In this document: positions 1 through 5,387 of the stretch, one piece after another
Position numbering within the stretch: the stretch's first letter is position 1
Layout: the number at the start of each line of letters is the position of its first letter
Source: an uncultured Bacilli bacterium
Lineage (GTDB): Bacteria > Bacillota_I > Bacilli_A > RF39 > UBA660
Reading direction: 5' to 3'
Length of the DNA stretch: 5,821 nt
Assembly (NCBI GenBank): GCA_947623705.1
Contig: CANQHT010000075.1
Span: 1-5,821, forward strand
Made by a program: the position numbers and the translations under genes
Notes under the pieces: generated by a model
Told to the model about the DNA's origin: nothing
Database searches by the model: none
What the model saw: only the letters and a program-made list of their open reading frames with translations

Positions 1-2
1 CT

Positions 3-305
3 CTAATAACTAAAAATCATCATATTTATACGGGTGTTTGTATTGATACAGCTTCCGCATTAGGCATGTGTGCGGAAAGAAATGCTATTGCTAATATGAT
101 TACTAATGGGGAAAATGAAATTGTTAAATTAGTATGTATTGATTCTAGTGGTAATATCGCATCTCCTTGTGGGGCTTGTAGAGAATATATGATGCAACTT
201 TCTAAAAATAGTAAAAATATTGTCATATTAAAAGATATTAAGACTAAAGAAGTTGTTAGATTAGAAGAATTAATACCCGATTGGTGGGATTATAAACGAG
301 TATAA
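3..305 (+). CDS. Cytidine deaminase family protein (5' truncated)
   Basis: This is the C-terminal 100 residues of a zinc-dependent nucleoside deaminase; the N-terminus lies before the window and the reading frame is open from base 3. Counting from the first visible codon, the CAE motif (C23, catalytic E25) is followed by PCGAC (C56 and C59). These give the three-cysteine zinc site and proton-shuttling glutamate known from the tetrameric cytidine deaminase fold. The stretch before CAE (YTGVCIDTASALG) matches the place where cytidine deaminases have a GxNxENxSYG-type substrate loop, here diverged. The tail ELIPDWW recalls blasticidin-S-deaminase-like members, so the substrate may not be free cytidine. 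Family members are usually about 130 residues, so roughly 30 residues are missing. The gene ends 17 bases before the acetyltransferase gene and is probably co-transcribed with it. Family call is firm; substrate is unknown. Confidence 0.85.
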   Translation, partial: LITKNHHIYTGVCIDTASALGMCAERNAIANMITNGENEIVKLVCIDSSGNIASPCGACREYMMQLSKNSKNIVILKDIKTKEVVRLEELIPDWWDYKRV

Positions 306-322
306 TAAAAAGAAAGGTTAGT

Positions 323-805
323 ATGAAAATAATAGAATATGACGAAAAATATTTAGAAGATGTTAAAGATTTATTAGTGGAACTTGAAGAGTATATTGTA
401 TCTATTGATAAAGATAAGTTAGATCAAGTGCATCCCGATTATCGTGAAAAAATGGCTATTGTAGATTTAGAAAAAGTTAAAAATAATAATGGTAAATGTT
501 ATTTAGCCATTGAAAAGAATAAAGCTGTTGGTTTAATTATGGGCTGTATATTTCCTTATGATGAATATGATTATTTGGATTTTACCTGTCCTAAAAGAGG
601 AGAAATTACTGAATTAATTGTATCTAAATACGTAAGAAGTAAAGGTATTGGTAAGAAGTTAATGCAAAAAATGGAAGAATATTTTAAAGGCTTAGGTTGT
701 GAATATATTACGGTTGATGTTTTTGCTTATAATGCTAATGCGATTAAGTTTTATGATATAAATGGTTATCATTCAAGAATGTATGTAAATATAAAAAAGA
801 TATAA
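323..805 (+). CDS. GNAT-family N-acetyltransferase
   Basis: This 160-residue protein is a single GNAT domain, expected to move an acetyl group from acetyl-CoA to an amine; the acceptor cannot be told from the sequence. Motif A is at residues 97-113, ELIVSKYVRSKGIGKKL, with the pyrophosphate-binding R-x-x-G-x-G pattern at R105, G108 and G110. Motif B follows as NANAIKFYDINGY (137-149), with the Y144 position that often acts as general acid. The N-terminal part has an acidic helix (residues 11-23) and a beta strand ending AVGLIMG, normal for the fold, and the length is typical. The ATG start is supported by AGAAAGG at 311-317, five bases upstream. It sits between the deaminase and carboxypeptidase genes with short gaps, suggesting an operon but giving no clear functional link. 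Confidence 0.9.
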   Translation: MKIIEYDEKYLEDVKDLLVELEEYIVSIDKDKLDQVHPDYREKMAIVDLEKVKNNNGKCYLAIEKNKAVGLIMGCIFPYDEYDYLDFTCPKRGEITELIVSKYVRSKGIGKKLMQKMEEYFKGLGCEYITVDVFAYNANAIKFYDINGYHSRMYVNIKKI

Positions 806-832
806 AATAAAAAATTAAGCATACCATTAATT

Positions 833-840
833 AAGAGGTG
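833..840 (+). promoter_or_regulatory. Shine-Dalgarno site that points to an ACG start
   Basis: AAGAGGTG lies six bases before the ACG at 847. The same core (AAAGAGGTG) stands seven bases before the ATG of the last gene in the window (5388), so this is a normal, strong ribosome site for this genome. It lies 57 bases upstream of the TTG at 898, too far to serve that codon. The site is therefore the main evidence for the start codon chosen for the carboxypeptidase. Confidence 0.75.
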
Positions 841-846
841 TTATAA

Positions 847-2001
847 ACGAAAAAGATTGGTTTATTATTAAGTTTTTTATTTATTTTTAATGTTACTTTG
901 GTAAAAGCCGTAGATATTACGGAGTATAGTGAAAGTGCTATTTTAGTGGAAACTTCCACTGGTAAAGTCTTATATGAAAAAGATGCGGATGTGGCGAGAG
1001 CTCCCGCTAGTATGACGAAAATAATGAGTATGATATTAATAATGGATGCGATTCATAATGGTAATTTATCTTTAAATGATAAAGTAGTTATTAGTGAGAA
1101 TGCCAGTGGTATGGGAGGTAGTCAAGTCTATCTTAATACCGGGGAAACTTATAAAGTGGAAGAGTTGTTAAAATCGATTGCGATTGCGAGTGCGAATGAT
1201 GCCGTGGTGGCAATGGCGGAGAAAATTGGCGGTACCGAAGAAAAATTTGTCGAAATGATGAATAATAAATGTAAGGAATTAGGTTGTACTAATACAACTT
1301 TTAAAAATCCCCACGGTTTAGATACCGAAGGACACATTAGTAGTGCTAGAGATATGGCTTTAATGGGTAGTTATTTAGTTTCAAATTATCCGGAGGTCTT
1401 AAAATTTACATCGATTTATGAAGATTATTTACAAAGACCTGATGGATCCAATACTTGGCTTGTTAATACCAATAAATTAGTGCGTTTTTATCAAGATGTT
1501 GATGGTCTTAAAACGGGATTTACGGAATCAGCGGGTTATTGTTTAACTTCAACTGCGAAAAAGAATAATATGCGTTTAGTGGGAGTTGTAATGGGTGTGG
1601 ATACACCAGATAATCGAACTAGTGATACCGTTAAAATGTTAAATTATGGATTTAATACTTATAAATTATCAACCATCTATGAGAAAGATAAAATAATTGA
1701 TCAAGTAAGAGTTGAAAAAGGTAAAAGAGAAAGTGTTGATATAATTTTAATGGATGATGCGACTGAACTATTAAATATTAATGATAAACAAAAAGAATAT
1801 ACGATAAATATTTCGATAGATAAAATTGTGGCTCCGGTAAAATATGGCGATAAAGTAGGTAATGCGGAAGTTATTGATAATGAAGGCAATGTGGTAACTA
1901 AAATTGGGATTACTGTTAAAGAAGATGTGTTAAAAGCTAATCTTTGGGATTATTTTAAAAGAAACTTAGAAGTAATGCTCGGTGGTAAAAAGGTATATTA
2001 A
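847..2001 (+). CDS. D-alanyl-D-alanine carboxypeptidase (PBP5/DacA-DacF type), ACG start
   Basis: This is a secreted, membrane-attached penicillin-binding protein of the S11 family. It should remove the terminal D-Ala from peptidoglycan pentapeptides and so limit cross-linking. Counting from the ACG at 847 (384 residues), the three active-site motifs are all present: S55-M-T-K58 (nucleophile and general base), S115-A-N117 and K222-T-G224. The family pattern NPHGLD is at 154-159. The C-terminal beta-rich domain runs from about 290, and a tail with a likely amphipathic helix (NLWDYFKRNLEVML) could hold it to the membrane. Residues 1-21 form a signal peptide: KK, a hydrophobic stretch (IGLLLSFLFIFNVTLV), then V-K-A as a likely cleavage site. 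No ATG, GTG or TTG lies in frame between the stop at 844-846 and the TTG at 898, and starting at 898 would remove the signal peptide. Family confidence is high; the exact start is less certain. Confidence 0.88.
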   Translation, partial: TKKIGLLLSFLFIFNVTLVKAVDITEYSESAILVETSTGKVLYEKDADVARAPASMTKIMSMILIMDAIHNGNLSLNDKVVISENASGMGGSQVYLNTGETYKVEELLKSIAIASANDAVVAMAEKIGGTEEKFVEMMNNKCKELGCTNTTFKNPHGLDTEGHISSARDMALMGSYLVSNYPEVLKFTSIYEDYLQRPDGSNTWLVNTNKLVRFYQDVDGLKTGFTESAGYCLTSTAKKNNMRLVGVVMGVDTPDNRTSDTVKMLNYGFNTYKLSTIYEKDKIIDQVRVEKGKRESVDIILMDDATELLNINDKQKEYTINISIDKIVAPVKYGDKVGNAEVIDNEGNVVTKIGITVKEDVLKANLWDYFKRNLEVMLGGKKVY

Positions 2002-2008
2002 AAATGTC

Positions 2009-2035
2009 AAAAGCGTGTCAATTACACGTTTTTTT
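2009..2035 (+). terminator. Intrinsic terminator after the carboxypeptidase gene
   Basis: A short stem CGTGT (2014-2018) pairs with ACACG (2024-2028) around the loop CAATT, followed by seven T (2029-2035). An upstream AAAA can extend the stem onto the T-run if one G bulges out. It starts a few bases after the stop codon and probably ends the deaminase-acetyltransferase-carboxypeptidase transcript. Confidence 0.75.
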
Positions 2036-2047
2036 AGTGTTTTAAAA

Positions 2048-2076
2048 TTTATTTTCTAAAAATATGGCTTTATAAT
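2048..2076 (+). promoter_or_regulatory. Candidate promoter of the LCP gene
   Basis: A perfect -10 hexamer TATAAT lies at 2071-2076. Seventeen bases upstream is only a weak -35, TTTATT (2048-2053). The expected transcription start, near 2083, falls right at the AAGGAG ribosome site (2084-2089), so the leader would be very short. The position between a terminator and a gene supports a promoter here; the exact elements are uncertain. Confidence 0.45.
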
Positions 2077-2096
2077 GAAGAAAAAGGAGTTCAACA

Positions 2097-3524
2097 ATGA
2101 GTGAAGTTAGAAGAAAAAGAAGAAGAAAATATCGTAAAAGAGGAAAAATCTTAACTTTAATTTTATTAGTTACTATTCTAATCTTTTTTGGAGCTTTATT
2201 TTATATTAATATCATTCCCTTTTTTTGGGCACTTTTACTTTTATTATTAACTTTAGGTCTTACTTTTGGTTTACTCACTTTGAGTGTTTCTAAAAAGAGA
2301 ATATTAAGAATTGTTGGTAATACATTAACCATTATTTTAACTATTATTCTTATTTATATTATGACTTATTTATATAGTACAATTGGTTTTTTATTTAATG
2401 TAACGGATGGCGATTATGTTTTAAATAATTATCAAGTGGTTGTATTAAAAGATAGTTCATATAATGATTTGAATGACTTAGATAATAAATCTTTAGGTTA
2501 TAGTGAAACTATCCAAAATAGTACTTTAAAAAAGATAAAGAAGAAATTAAAGAAAATAGATTTAGATTATTATAGTTATGAAAGTACTGATACTTTAACG
2601 ATTGCTTTATTAAATAAAGATGTTGAGGCTATAATTATGCTAGATAGTGAGTTAAGTTTACTAGAAGAGACTAATAAGACTGATTATGATAAATTAAAAG
2701 TAATTTATAGTATTGAACTTAAAAATGATATCTCTAGTCTTAAAGATATTGCGAATATTAATAAAGAACCATTTAATATTTATTTAAGTGGTATTGATAC
2801 TTTTGGGAAAATTAATGCGACTTCGAGAAGTGATGTAAATATTATTTTGACAGTTAATCCGAAAAATGGAAAAATTTTAATTACGTGGATACCGAGAGAT
2901 TACTATGTTAAAATTAATGAAACAAGTTATAAAGATAAACTTACCCATGCCGGTATTTATGGTATTAACTCGAGTATTTATGCAGTTTCTAAATTATTAG
3001 ATATTAAAATTAATTATTATGTTAAAGTTAATTTTACATCGGTTATGGAAATTGTCGATTCACTTGGTGGTCTTACTTTCTATAATGATTATGCCTTTAC
3101 AACAGTAGATAATAAATATTATCCAGCTGGCGAAATTACTTTAAATGGGGCCGATACTTTAACATATGTTAGAGAAAGAAAGAATTTAGAAGAAGGCGAT
3201 GTCGGAAGAGGTAAACATCAAGTAATAGTTTTAAATGCTTTAATTAATAAAATGACTAGTAAAGATGTTATTAAAAATTATAATGCTTTACTTAAGAGTA
3301 TGAAAAATGCTTTCTTAACGAATATGCCGCATAATACAATGATTGGTTTTATTAAAAATGAAATTAAGAATCCCCATAACTTTAAAATAGAAAGTAATAT
3401 TTTAACTGGTTATGATTCTTATGAATATACTTATTCTTATAAAAATACCAAGTTATATGTGATGTTACCAGATGAAGAAAAAGTAAATGCAGCGAAAGCC
3501 AAAATTCAAGAATACTTAAAATAG
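2097..3524 (+). CDS. LytR-CpsA-Psr (LCP) family glycopolymer transferase
   Basis: LCP enzymes move polyprenyl-phosphate-linked glycopolymers (teichoic acid or capsule type) onto peptidoglycan at the outer face of the membrane. The 475-residue protein begins with a very basic cytoplasmic segment (RRKRRRKYRKRGK, 5-17), then three predicted membrane helices (about 18-37, 40-62 and 72-98). Next is an extracytoplasmic region (about 110-222), then the LCP domain (about 226-386). Matching LCP features are D234, the SRSD arginine and aspartate (R244, D246), PRD (R267, D268), VRER (R359, R361) and GRGKHQ (R371). The second position of the usual RxxRQ motif is H374 here. The order of three helices, extra domain and LCP domain resembles streptococcal CpsA rather than single-helix LytR/TagT. 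The ATG has AAGGAG seven bases upstream. It is flanked by a terminator and the T-box promoter, so it is probably transcribed alone. Which polymer it handles cannot be told. Confidence 0.9.
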   Translation: MSEVRRKRRRKYRKRGKILTLILLVTILIFFGALFYINIIPFFWALLLLLLTLGLTFGLLTLSVSKKRILRIVGNTLTIILTIILIYIMTYLYSTIGFLFNVTDGDYVLNNYQVVVLKDSSYNDLNDLDNKSLGYSETIQNSTLKKIKKKLKKIDLDYYSYESTDTLTIALLNKDVEAIIMLDSELSLLEETNKTDYDKLKVIYSIELKNDISSLKDIANINKEPFNIYLSGIDTFGKINATSRSDVNIILTVNPKNGKILITWIPRDYYVKINETSYKDKLTHAGIYGINSSIYAVSKLLDIKINYYVKVNFTSVMEIVDSLGGLTFYNDYAFTTVDNKYYPAGEITLNGADTLTYVRERKNLEEGDVGRGKHQVIVLNALINKMTSKDVIKNYNALLKSMKNAFLTNMPHNTMIGFIKNEIKNPHNFKIESNILTGYDSYEYTYSYKNTKLYVMLPDEEKVNAAKAKIQEYLK

Positions 3525-3527
3525 GCA

Positions 3528-3556
3528 TTGCATAGATAAATAAATTTTGGTAAACT
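3528..3556 (+). promoter_or_regulatory. serS: Candidate promoter of the serS T-box transcript
   Basis: TTGCAT (3528-3533) and TAAACT (3551-3556) are separated by exactly 17 bases, and a TG one base before the -10 (TGG, 3548-3550) gives an extended -10. Transcription would start near 3563, just before Stem I of the T-box. Both hexamers deviate from consensus, so this is a plausible rather than firm call. No separate terminator is visible for the preceding LCP gene, so some read-through is possible. Confidence 0.45.
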
Positions 3557-3570
3557 ATTAATGTAAATTG

Positions 3571-3765
3571 ATGACGAAAGACTAGTAACTAGTTATATTT
3601 AAAGAAAAGAGAATTAGTGGATGGTGCAAACTAATAAATTGACTAGCGAATCTCCTTTCTGAAAGCATTAATAAATGCCGGTCTTAAGCCGTTATCAAAA
3701 TTAAGTTAAAAAAAGGATGGTACCGCAGAATTGCTCCTTCGTGAGAATTTTGTGGTTTTTCTTTT
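3571..3765 (+). ncRNA. T-box riboswitch (tRNA-Ser responsive) with terminator
   Basis: This leader should let uncharged tRNA-Ser stop early termination before serS. Stem I can be drawn as GAAAG/CTTTC (3576-3580 with 3655-3659), then an internal loop, CTAGTTA/TGACTAG (3589-3595 with 3640-3646) and ATTTA/TAAAT. Above these come an AG-rich bulge with AGAGA at 3608-3612 and an ATTAGT/ACTAAT apical stem (3613-3618 with 3630-3635). The apical loop contains GGTGCAA. The AGTA box (3584-3587) faces GAA (3648-3650), and the codon after GAA is TCT (3651-3653), serine, so this is the likely specifier. The T-box sequence AGGATGGTACCGC is at 3714-3726. The antiterminator pairs AAGGA with TCCTT (3713-3717 with 3735-3739) and GCA with TGC around the TGGTACC bulge. 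The competing terminator pairs 3722-3732 with 3746-3756 and ends in a T-rich run. Confidence 0.93.
3722..3765 (+). terminator. Regulated terminator of the serS T-box
   Basis: ACCGCAGAATT (3722-3732) pairs with AATTTTGTGGT (3746-3756) over 11 positions, two of them G-U. The stem is capped by CTC/GAG (3734-3736 with 3743-3745) and the loop CTTCGT. The run TTTTTCTTTTT follows. The left arm shares its bases with the T-box and antiterminator, so the two structures exclude each other. It lies 18 bases before the serS start. Confidence 0.88.
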
Positions 3766-3783
3766 TAGAAAGAGGGAAGAAAA

Positions 3784-5079
3784 ATGATTGATATTAAATT
3801 AATAAGAGAAGAAAGAGAAAAAGTTAAGGAAAATATTAAAAAGAAATTTCAAGATGAAAAACTACCTTTAGTTGATGAAGTATATGAACTAGATATTAAA
3901 TATCGGGAAAGTAAAACTAAAGCAGATGAATTAAGAAATAAAAGGAATAGTTTAAGTAGTGAAATTGGTTCTTTAATGCGGGATAAAAGAATAGAGGAAG
4001 CTAATAAGATTAAGGAAGAAGTAACTAAAATTAATGCGGAAATTCCCAAACTTGAAGAAGAGGAAGAAAAATTAGCCGAAGAAATTAAAAAGAGAATGAT
4101 GGTTATTCCGAATATTATTGCTTCCGATGTTCCAATTGGGGAAAATGATACGAAAAATGTTGAAGAACAACGTTTTGGTGAACCAGTAGTACCTAGTTAT
4201 GAAATACCTTATCATGCCGAAATTATGGAAAGTTTTAATGGTTTAGATAAAGAAGCCGCTGGTCGTGTTAGTGGAAATGGCTTTTATTATTTGATGGGTG
4301 ATATTGCGCGTCTGCATAGTGCGGTTTTAGCTTATGCTCGGGATTTTATGATTGATAAAGGATTTATTTATTGTATTCCACCTTATATGATTCGTAGTGA
4401 TGCCGTAGATGGAGTTATGTCTTTTCAAGAAAAAGAAAATATGATGTATAAAATTGAAGGGGAAGATTTATATTTAATTGGTACTAGTGAACATTCAATG
4501 ATTGCTAAATTTAAAGATCAACTTTTAAAAGAAAGTGAACTGCCTATTACAATGACTTCTTATTCTCCTTGCTTTCGTAAAGAAGTAGGATCTCATGGCA
4601 TTGAAGAAAGAGGAGTTTATCGAATTCATCAATTTGAAAAACAAGAAATGATTGTTATTTGTAAACCAGAAGATAGTGATAAATGGTATGATAAAATGTG
4701 GAATTATTCTGTTGAATTATTTAGAAGTTTAGATATTCCAGTACGGAAACTTGTTTGTTGTAGTGGCGATCTTGCGGATTTAAAATATCGTTCTTGTGAT
4801 ATTGAAGCTTGGAGTCCAAGACAACAAAAATATTTTGAAGTTTGTTCTTGTTCTAATTTAACTAGTGCTCAAGCGAGAAGATTACAAATTCGTTATAAAA
4901 AAGAAGATGGCACTAAAGAATATGCCCATACTTTAAATAATACAGTTATTGCTCCTCCAAGAATGTTAATTGCCCTACTTGAAAATAATTATGAAGAAGA
5001 TGGTTCAATAAAAATACCTAAAGTATTACAACCTTATATGGGTGGTAAAGAAAAAATCGAAAAGAAGTTGAATGATTAA
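3784..5079 (+). CDS. serS: Seryl-tRNA synthetase
   Basis: This cytoplasmic class II synthetase charges tRNA-Ser (and normally tRNA-Sec, if present) with serine using ATP. The length of 431 residues is normal. Residues 1-about 105 form the two-helix antiparallel coiled coil that contacts the long variable arm of tRNA-Ser, rich in Lys and Glu. The catalytic core has the serine-binding T-S-E (T234-E236, the TxE motif), motif 2 starting CFRKE (R265) and continuing to RIHQFEKQEM (280-289). The C-terminal part has GDLADLKYRSCDIEAW (328-343), CSCSN (354-358) and QARR (363-366). Motif 3 reads LNNTVIAPPRMLIALLEN (384-401, R393), where many bacterial enzymes have LNGSGLAVGRTLVAILEN. The ATG follows GAGGG (3772-3776) by seven bases. 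It is controlled by the upstream T-box and ends in its own terminator, so it appears to be a single-gene unit. Confidence 0.96.
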   Translation: MIDIKLIREEREKVKENIKKKFQDEKLPLVDEVYELDIKYRESKTKADELRNKRNSLSSEIGSLMRDKRIEEANKIKEEVTKINAEIPKLEEEEEKLAEEIKKRMMVIPNIIASDVPIGENDTKNVEEQRFGEPVVPSYEIPYHAEIMESFNGLDKEAAGRVSGNGFYYLMGDIARLHSAVLAYARDFMIDKGFIYCIPPYMIRSDAVDGVMSFQEKENMMYKIEGEDLYLIGTSEHSMIAKFKDQLLKESELPITMTSYSPCFRKEVGSHGIEERGVYRIHQFEKQEMIVICKPEDSDKWYDKMWNYSVELFRSLDIPVRKLVCCSGDLADLKYRSCDIEAWSPRQQKYFEVCSCSNLTSAQARRLQIRYKKEDGTKEYAHTLNNTVIAPPRMLIALLENNYEEDGSIKIPKVLQPYMGGKEKIEKKLND

Positions 5080-5094
5080 TTTGACTTCTTTTTT
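5060..5094 (+). terminator. Intrinsic terminator of serS, stem begins inside the gene
   Basis: A 14-position stem pairs 5060-5073 with 5079-5092 (two G-U pairs) around a five-base loop (GATTA), then runs into T at 5089-5094. The left arm encodes the last serS codons and the stop codon (5077-5079) lies in and beside the loop. The A-run on the left and T-run on the right mean it could also work for transcription arriving on the other strand. Confidence 0.85.
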
Positions 5095-5103
5095 ATTAAG
5101 ATG

Positions 5104-5146
5104 TCATTGTAAAAAAGTGGCAGAAATGCCAAAAAAAATACAATGA
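5104..5146. repeat. Nested inverted repeat with A-rich internal loop
   Basis: A perfect 8-base outer pair, TCATTGTA (5104-5111) with TACAATGA (5139-5146), encloses a perfect 5-base inner pair, TGGCA (5118-5122) with TGCCA (5127-5131), closed by GAAA. The two helices are separated by nearly equal runs made almost wholly of A. It has no T-run on the + strand, so it is not a + strand terminator. It could be an RNA structure at the end of read-through transcripts, a cruciform, or a protein site; the function is unknown. Confidence 0.6.
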
Positions 5147-5208
5147 GATTAAAAATTCAAATAAAAAAAGTTTTTTCCAATTCATCAAAAAAATTTTGCT
5201 TTAGAAAA

Positions 5209-5217
5209 TGTTATAAT
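5209..5217 (+). promoter_or_regulatory. Candidate extended -10 promoter, distal
   Basis: TGTTATAAT matches the extended -10 consensus exactly. No good -35 lies at the usual distance, which extended -10 promoters can tolerate, and the A-tracts upstream could act as an UP-like element. Transcription would start near 5224, giving a leader of about 164 bases before the AbiEi-family gene or a short non-coding RNA. Confidence 0.5.
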
Positions 5218-5310
5218 ATAAAAATTTCAATTTATGCTAGCTACCATAAATAAAGGATTTATCGATGTTTCTTTAAATTTTTTAATAAGTTCAGTAAGTT
5301 AAATTAAGTT

Positions 5311-5323
5311 ATGTTAGTAACAT
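5311..5323. promoter_or_regulatory. Candidate operator palindrome
   Basis: ATGTTA and TAACAT form a perfect inverted repeat around a single G. It lies 16 bases before the -35 of the proximal promoter and downstream of the distal one, where a repressor could act on both. Two copies of AAGTTA (5296-5301 and 5306-5311) sit exactly 10 bases apart just to its left. Function is inferred from position and symmetry only. Confidence 0.35.
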
Positions 5324-5329
5324 TTTGTC

Positions 5330-5352
5330 GGGTATTTTATTGAATTTTACCC
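5330..5352. promoter_or_regulatory. Candidate operator overlapping the proximal -35
   Basis: GGGTA (5330-5334) and TACCC (5348-5352) are inverted arms around a 13-base AT-rich centre that contains the -35 hexamer TTGAAT (5340-5345). These are the only G/C triplets in a very AT-rich stretch. A protein bound here would cover the promoter. AbiEi-type antitoxins are known to repress their own promoters through inverted repeats, which makes this a reasonable candidate, but the arms are short. Confidence 0.35.
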
Positions 5353-5368
5353 TACATTGTGTTAAAAT
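5340..5368 (+). promoter_or_regulatory. Candidate proximal promoter of the AbiEi-family gene
   Basis: TTGAAT (5340-5345) and TAAAAT (5363-5368) are 17 bases apart, and TG at 5360-5361 adds an extended -10. The start of transcription would fall near 5375, within the ribosome site AAAGAGGTG (5372-5380), so the message would have almost no leader. Spacing and sequence are good; the very short leader is the main doubt. Confidence 0.5.
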
Positions 5369-5387
5369 GATAAAGAGGTGAAAAACA

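Larger units (their letters stand above)
5080..5387. other. Intergenic region between serS and the AbiEi-family gene
   Basis: This 308-base stretch holds no credible protein gene. From left to right I see the right arm of the serS terminator, a nested inverted repeat (5104-5146) and A/T tracts (A runs at 5132-5138, 5163-5169 and 5187-5193, with T at 5171-5176). Then come an extended -10 promoter (5209-5217), a 13-base palindrome (5311-5323), a spaced inverted repeat (5330-5352) and a promoter directly before the ribosome site of the next gene. The density of short symmetric elements in the second half suggests regulation of the AbiEi-family gene. Confidence 0.7.

Noticed and set aside
898..900. 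TTG as the start of the carboxypeptidase gene
   Set aside because: It has no ribosome site at a usable distance and would remove the signal peptide encoded at 847-909.
1149..1337. Minus-strand open frames inside the carboxypeptidase, LCP and serS genes
   Set aside because: They lie wholly within well-supported + strand genes, lack ribosome sites and show no recognisable family patterns.
3645..3647. AGC as the T-box specifier codon
   Set aside because: It is also serine and is followed by a purine, but its first two bases fall in the CTAGTTA/TGACTAG helix above the specifier loop, and it precedes rather than follows the GAA element. It remains a minor alternative.
5112..5131. Minus-strand terminator (TGGCA/TGCCA hairpin followed by T-run)
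   Set aside because: Read on the minus strand it has terminator form, but the stem is only five pairs and no minus-strand gene ends here; the nested repeat description covers it.
5131..5193. A-tracts as a curved-DNA or replication-origin element
   Set aside because: The runs are not spaced at regular helical turns and there are no DnaA-box or iteron repeats; AT-richness explains them.
5265..5276. A three-codon frame (ATG TTT CTT stop) after AAAGGA at 5253-5258
   Set aside because: The ribosome-like site is well placed, but such a tiny frame is easily met by chance and no regulatory partner structure is visible after it.
5234..5302. A 22-codon open frame starting at ATG 5234
   Set aside because: It has no Shine-Dalgarno site, its composition is ordinary for AT-rich intergenic DNA, and no recognised product is encoded.
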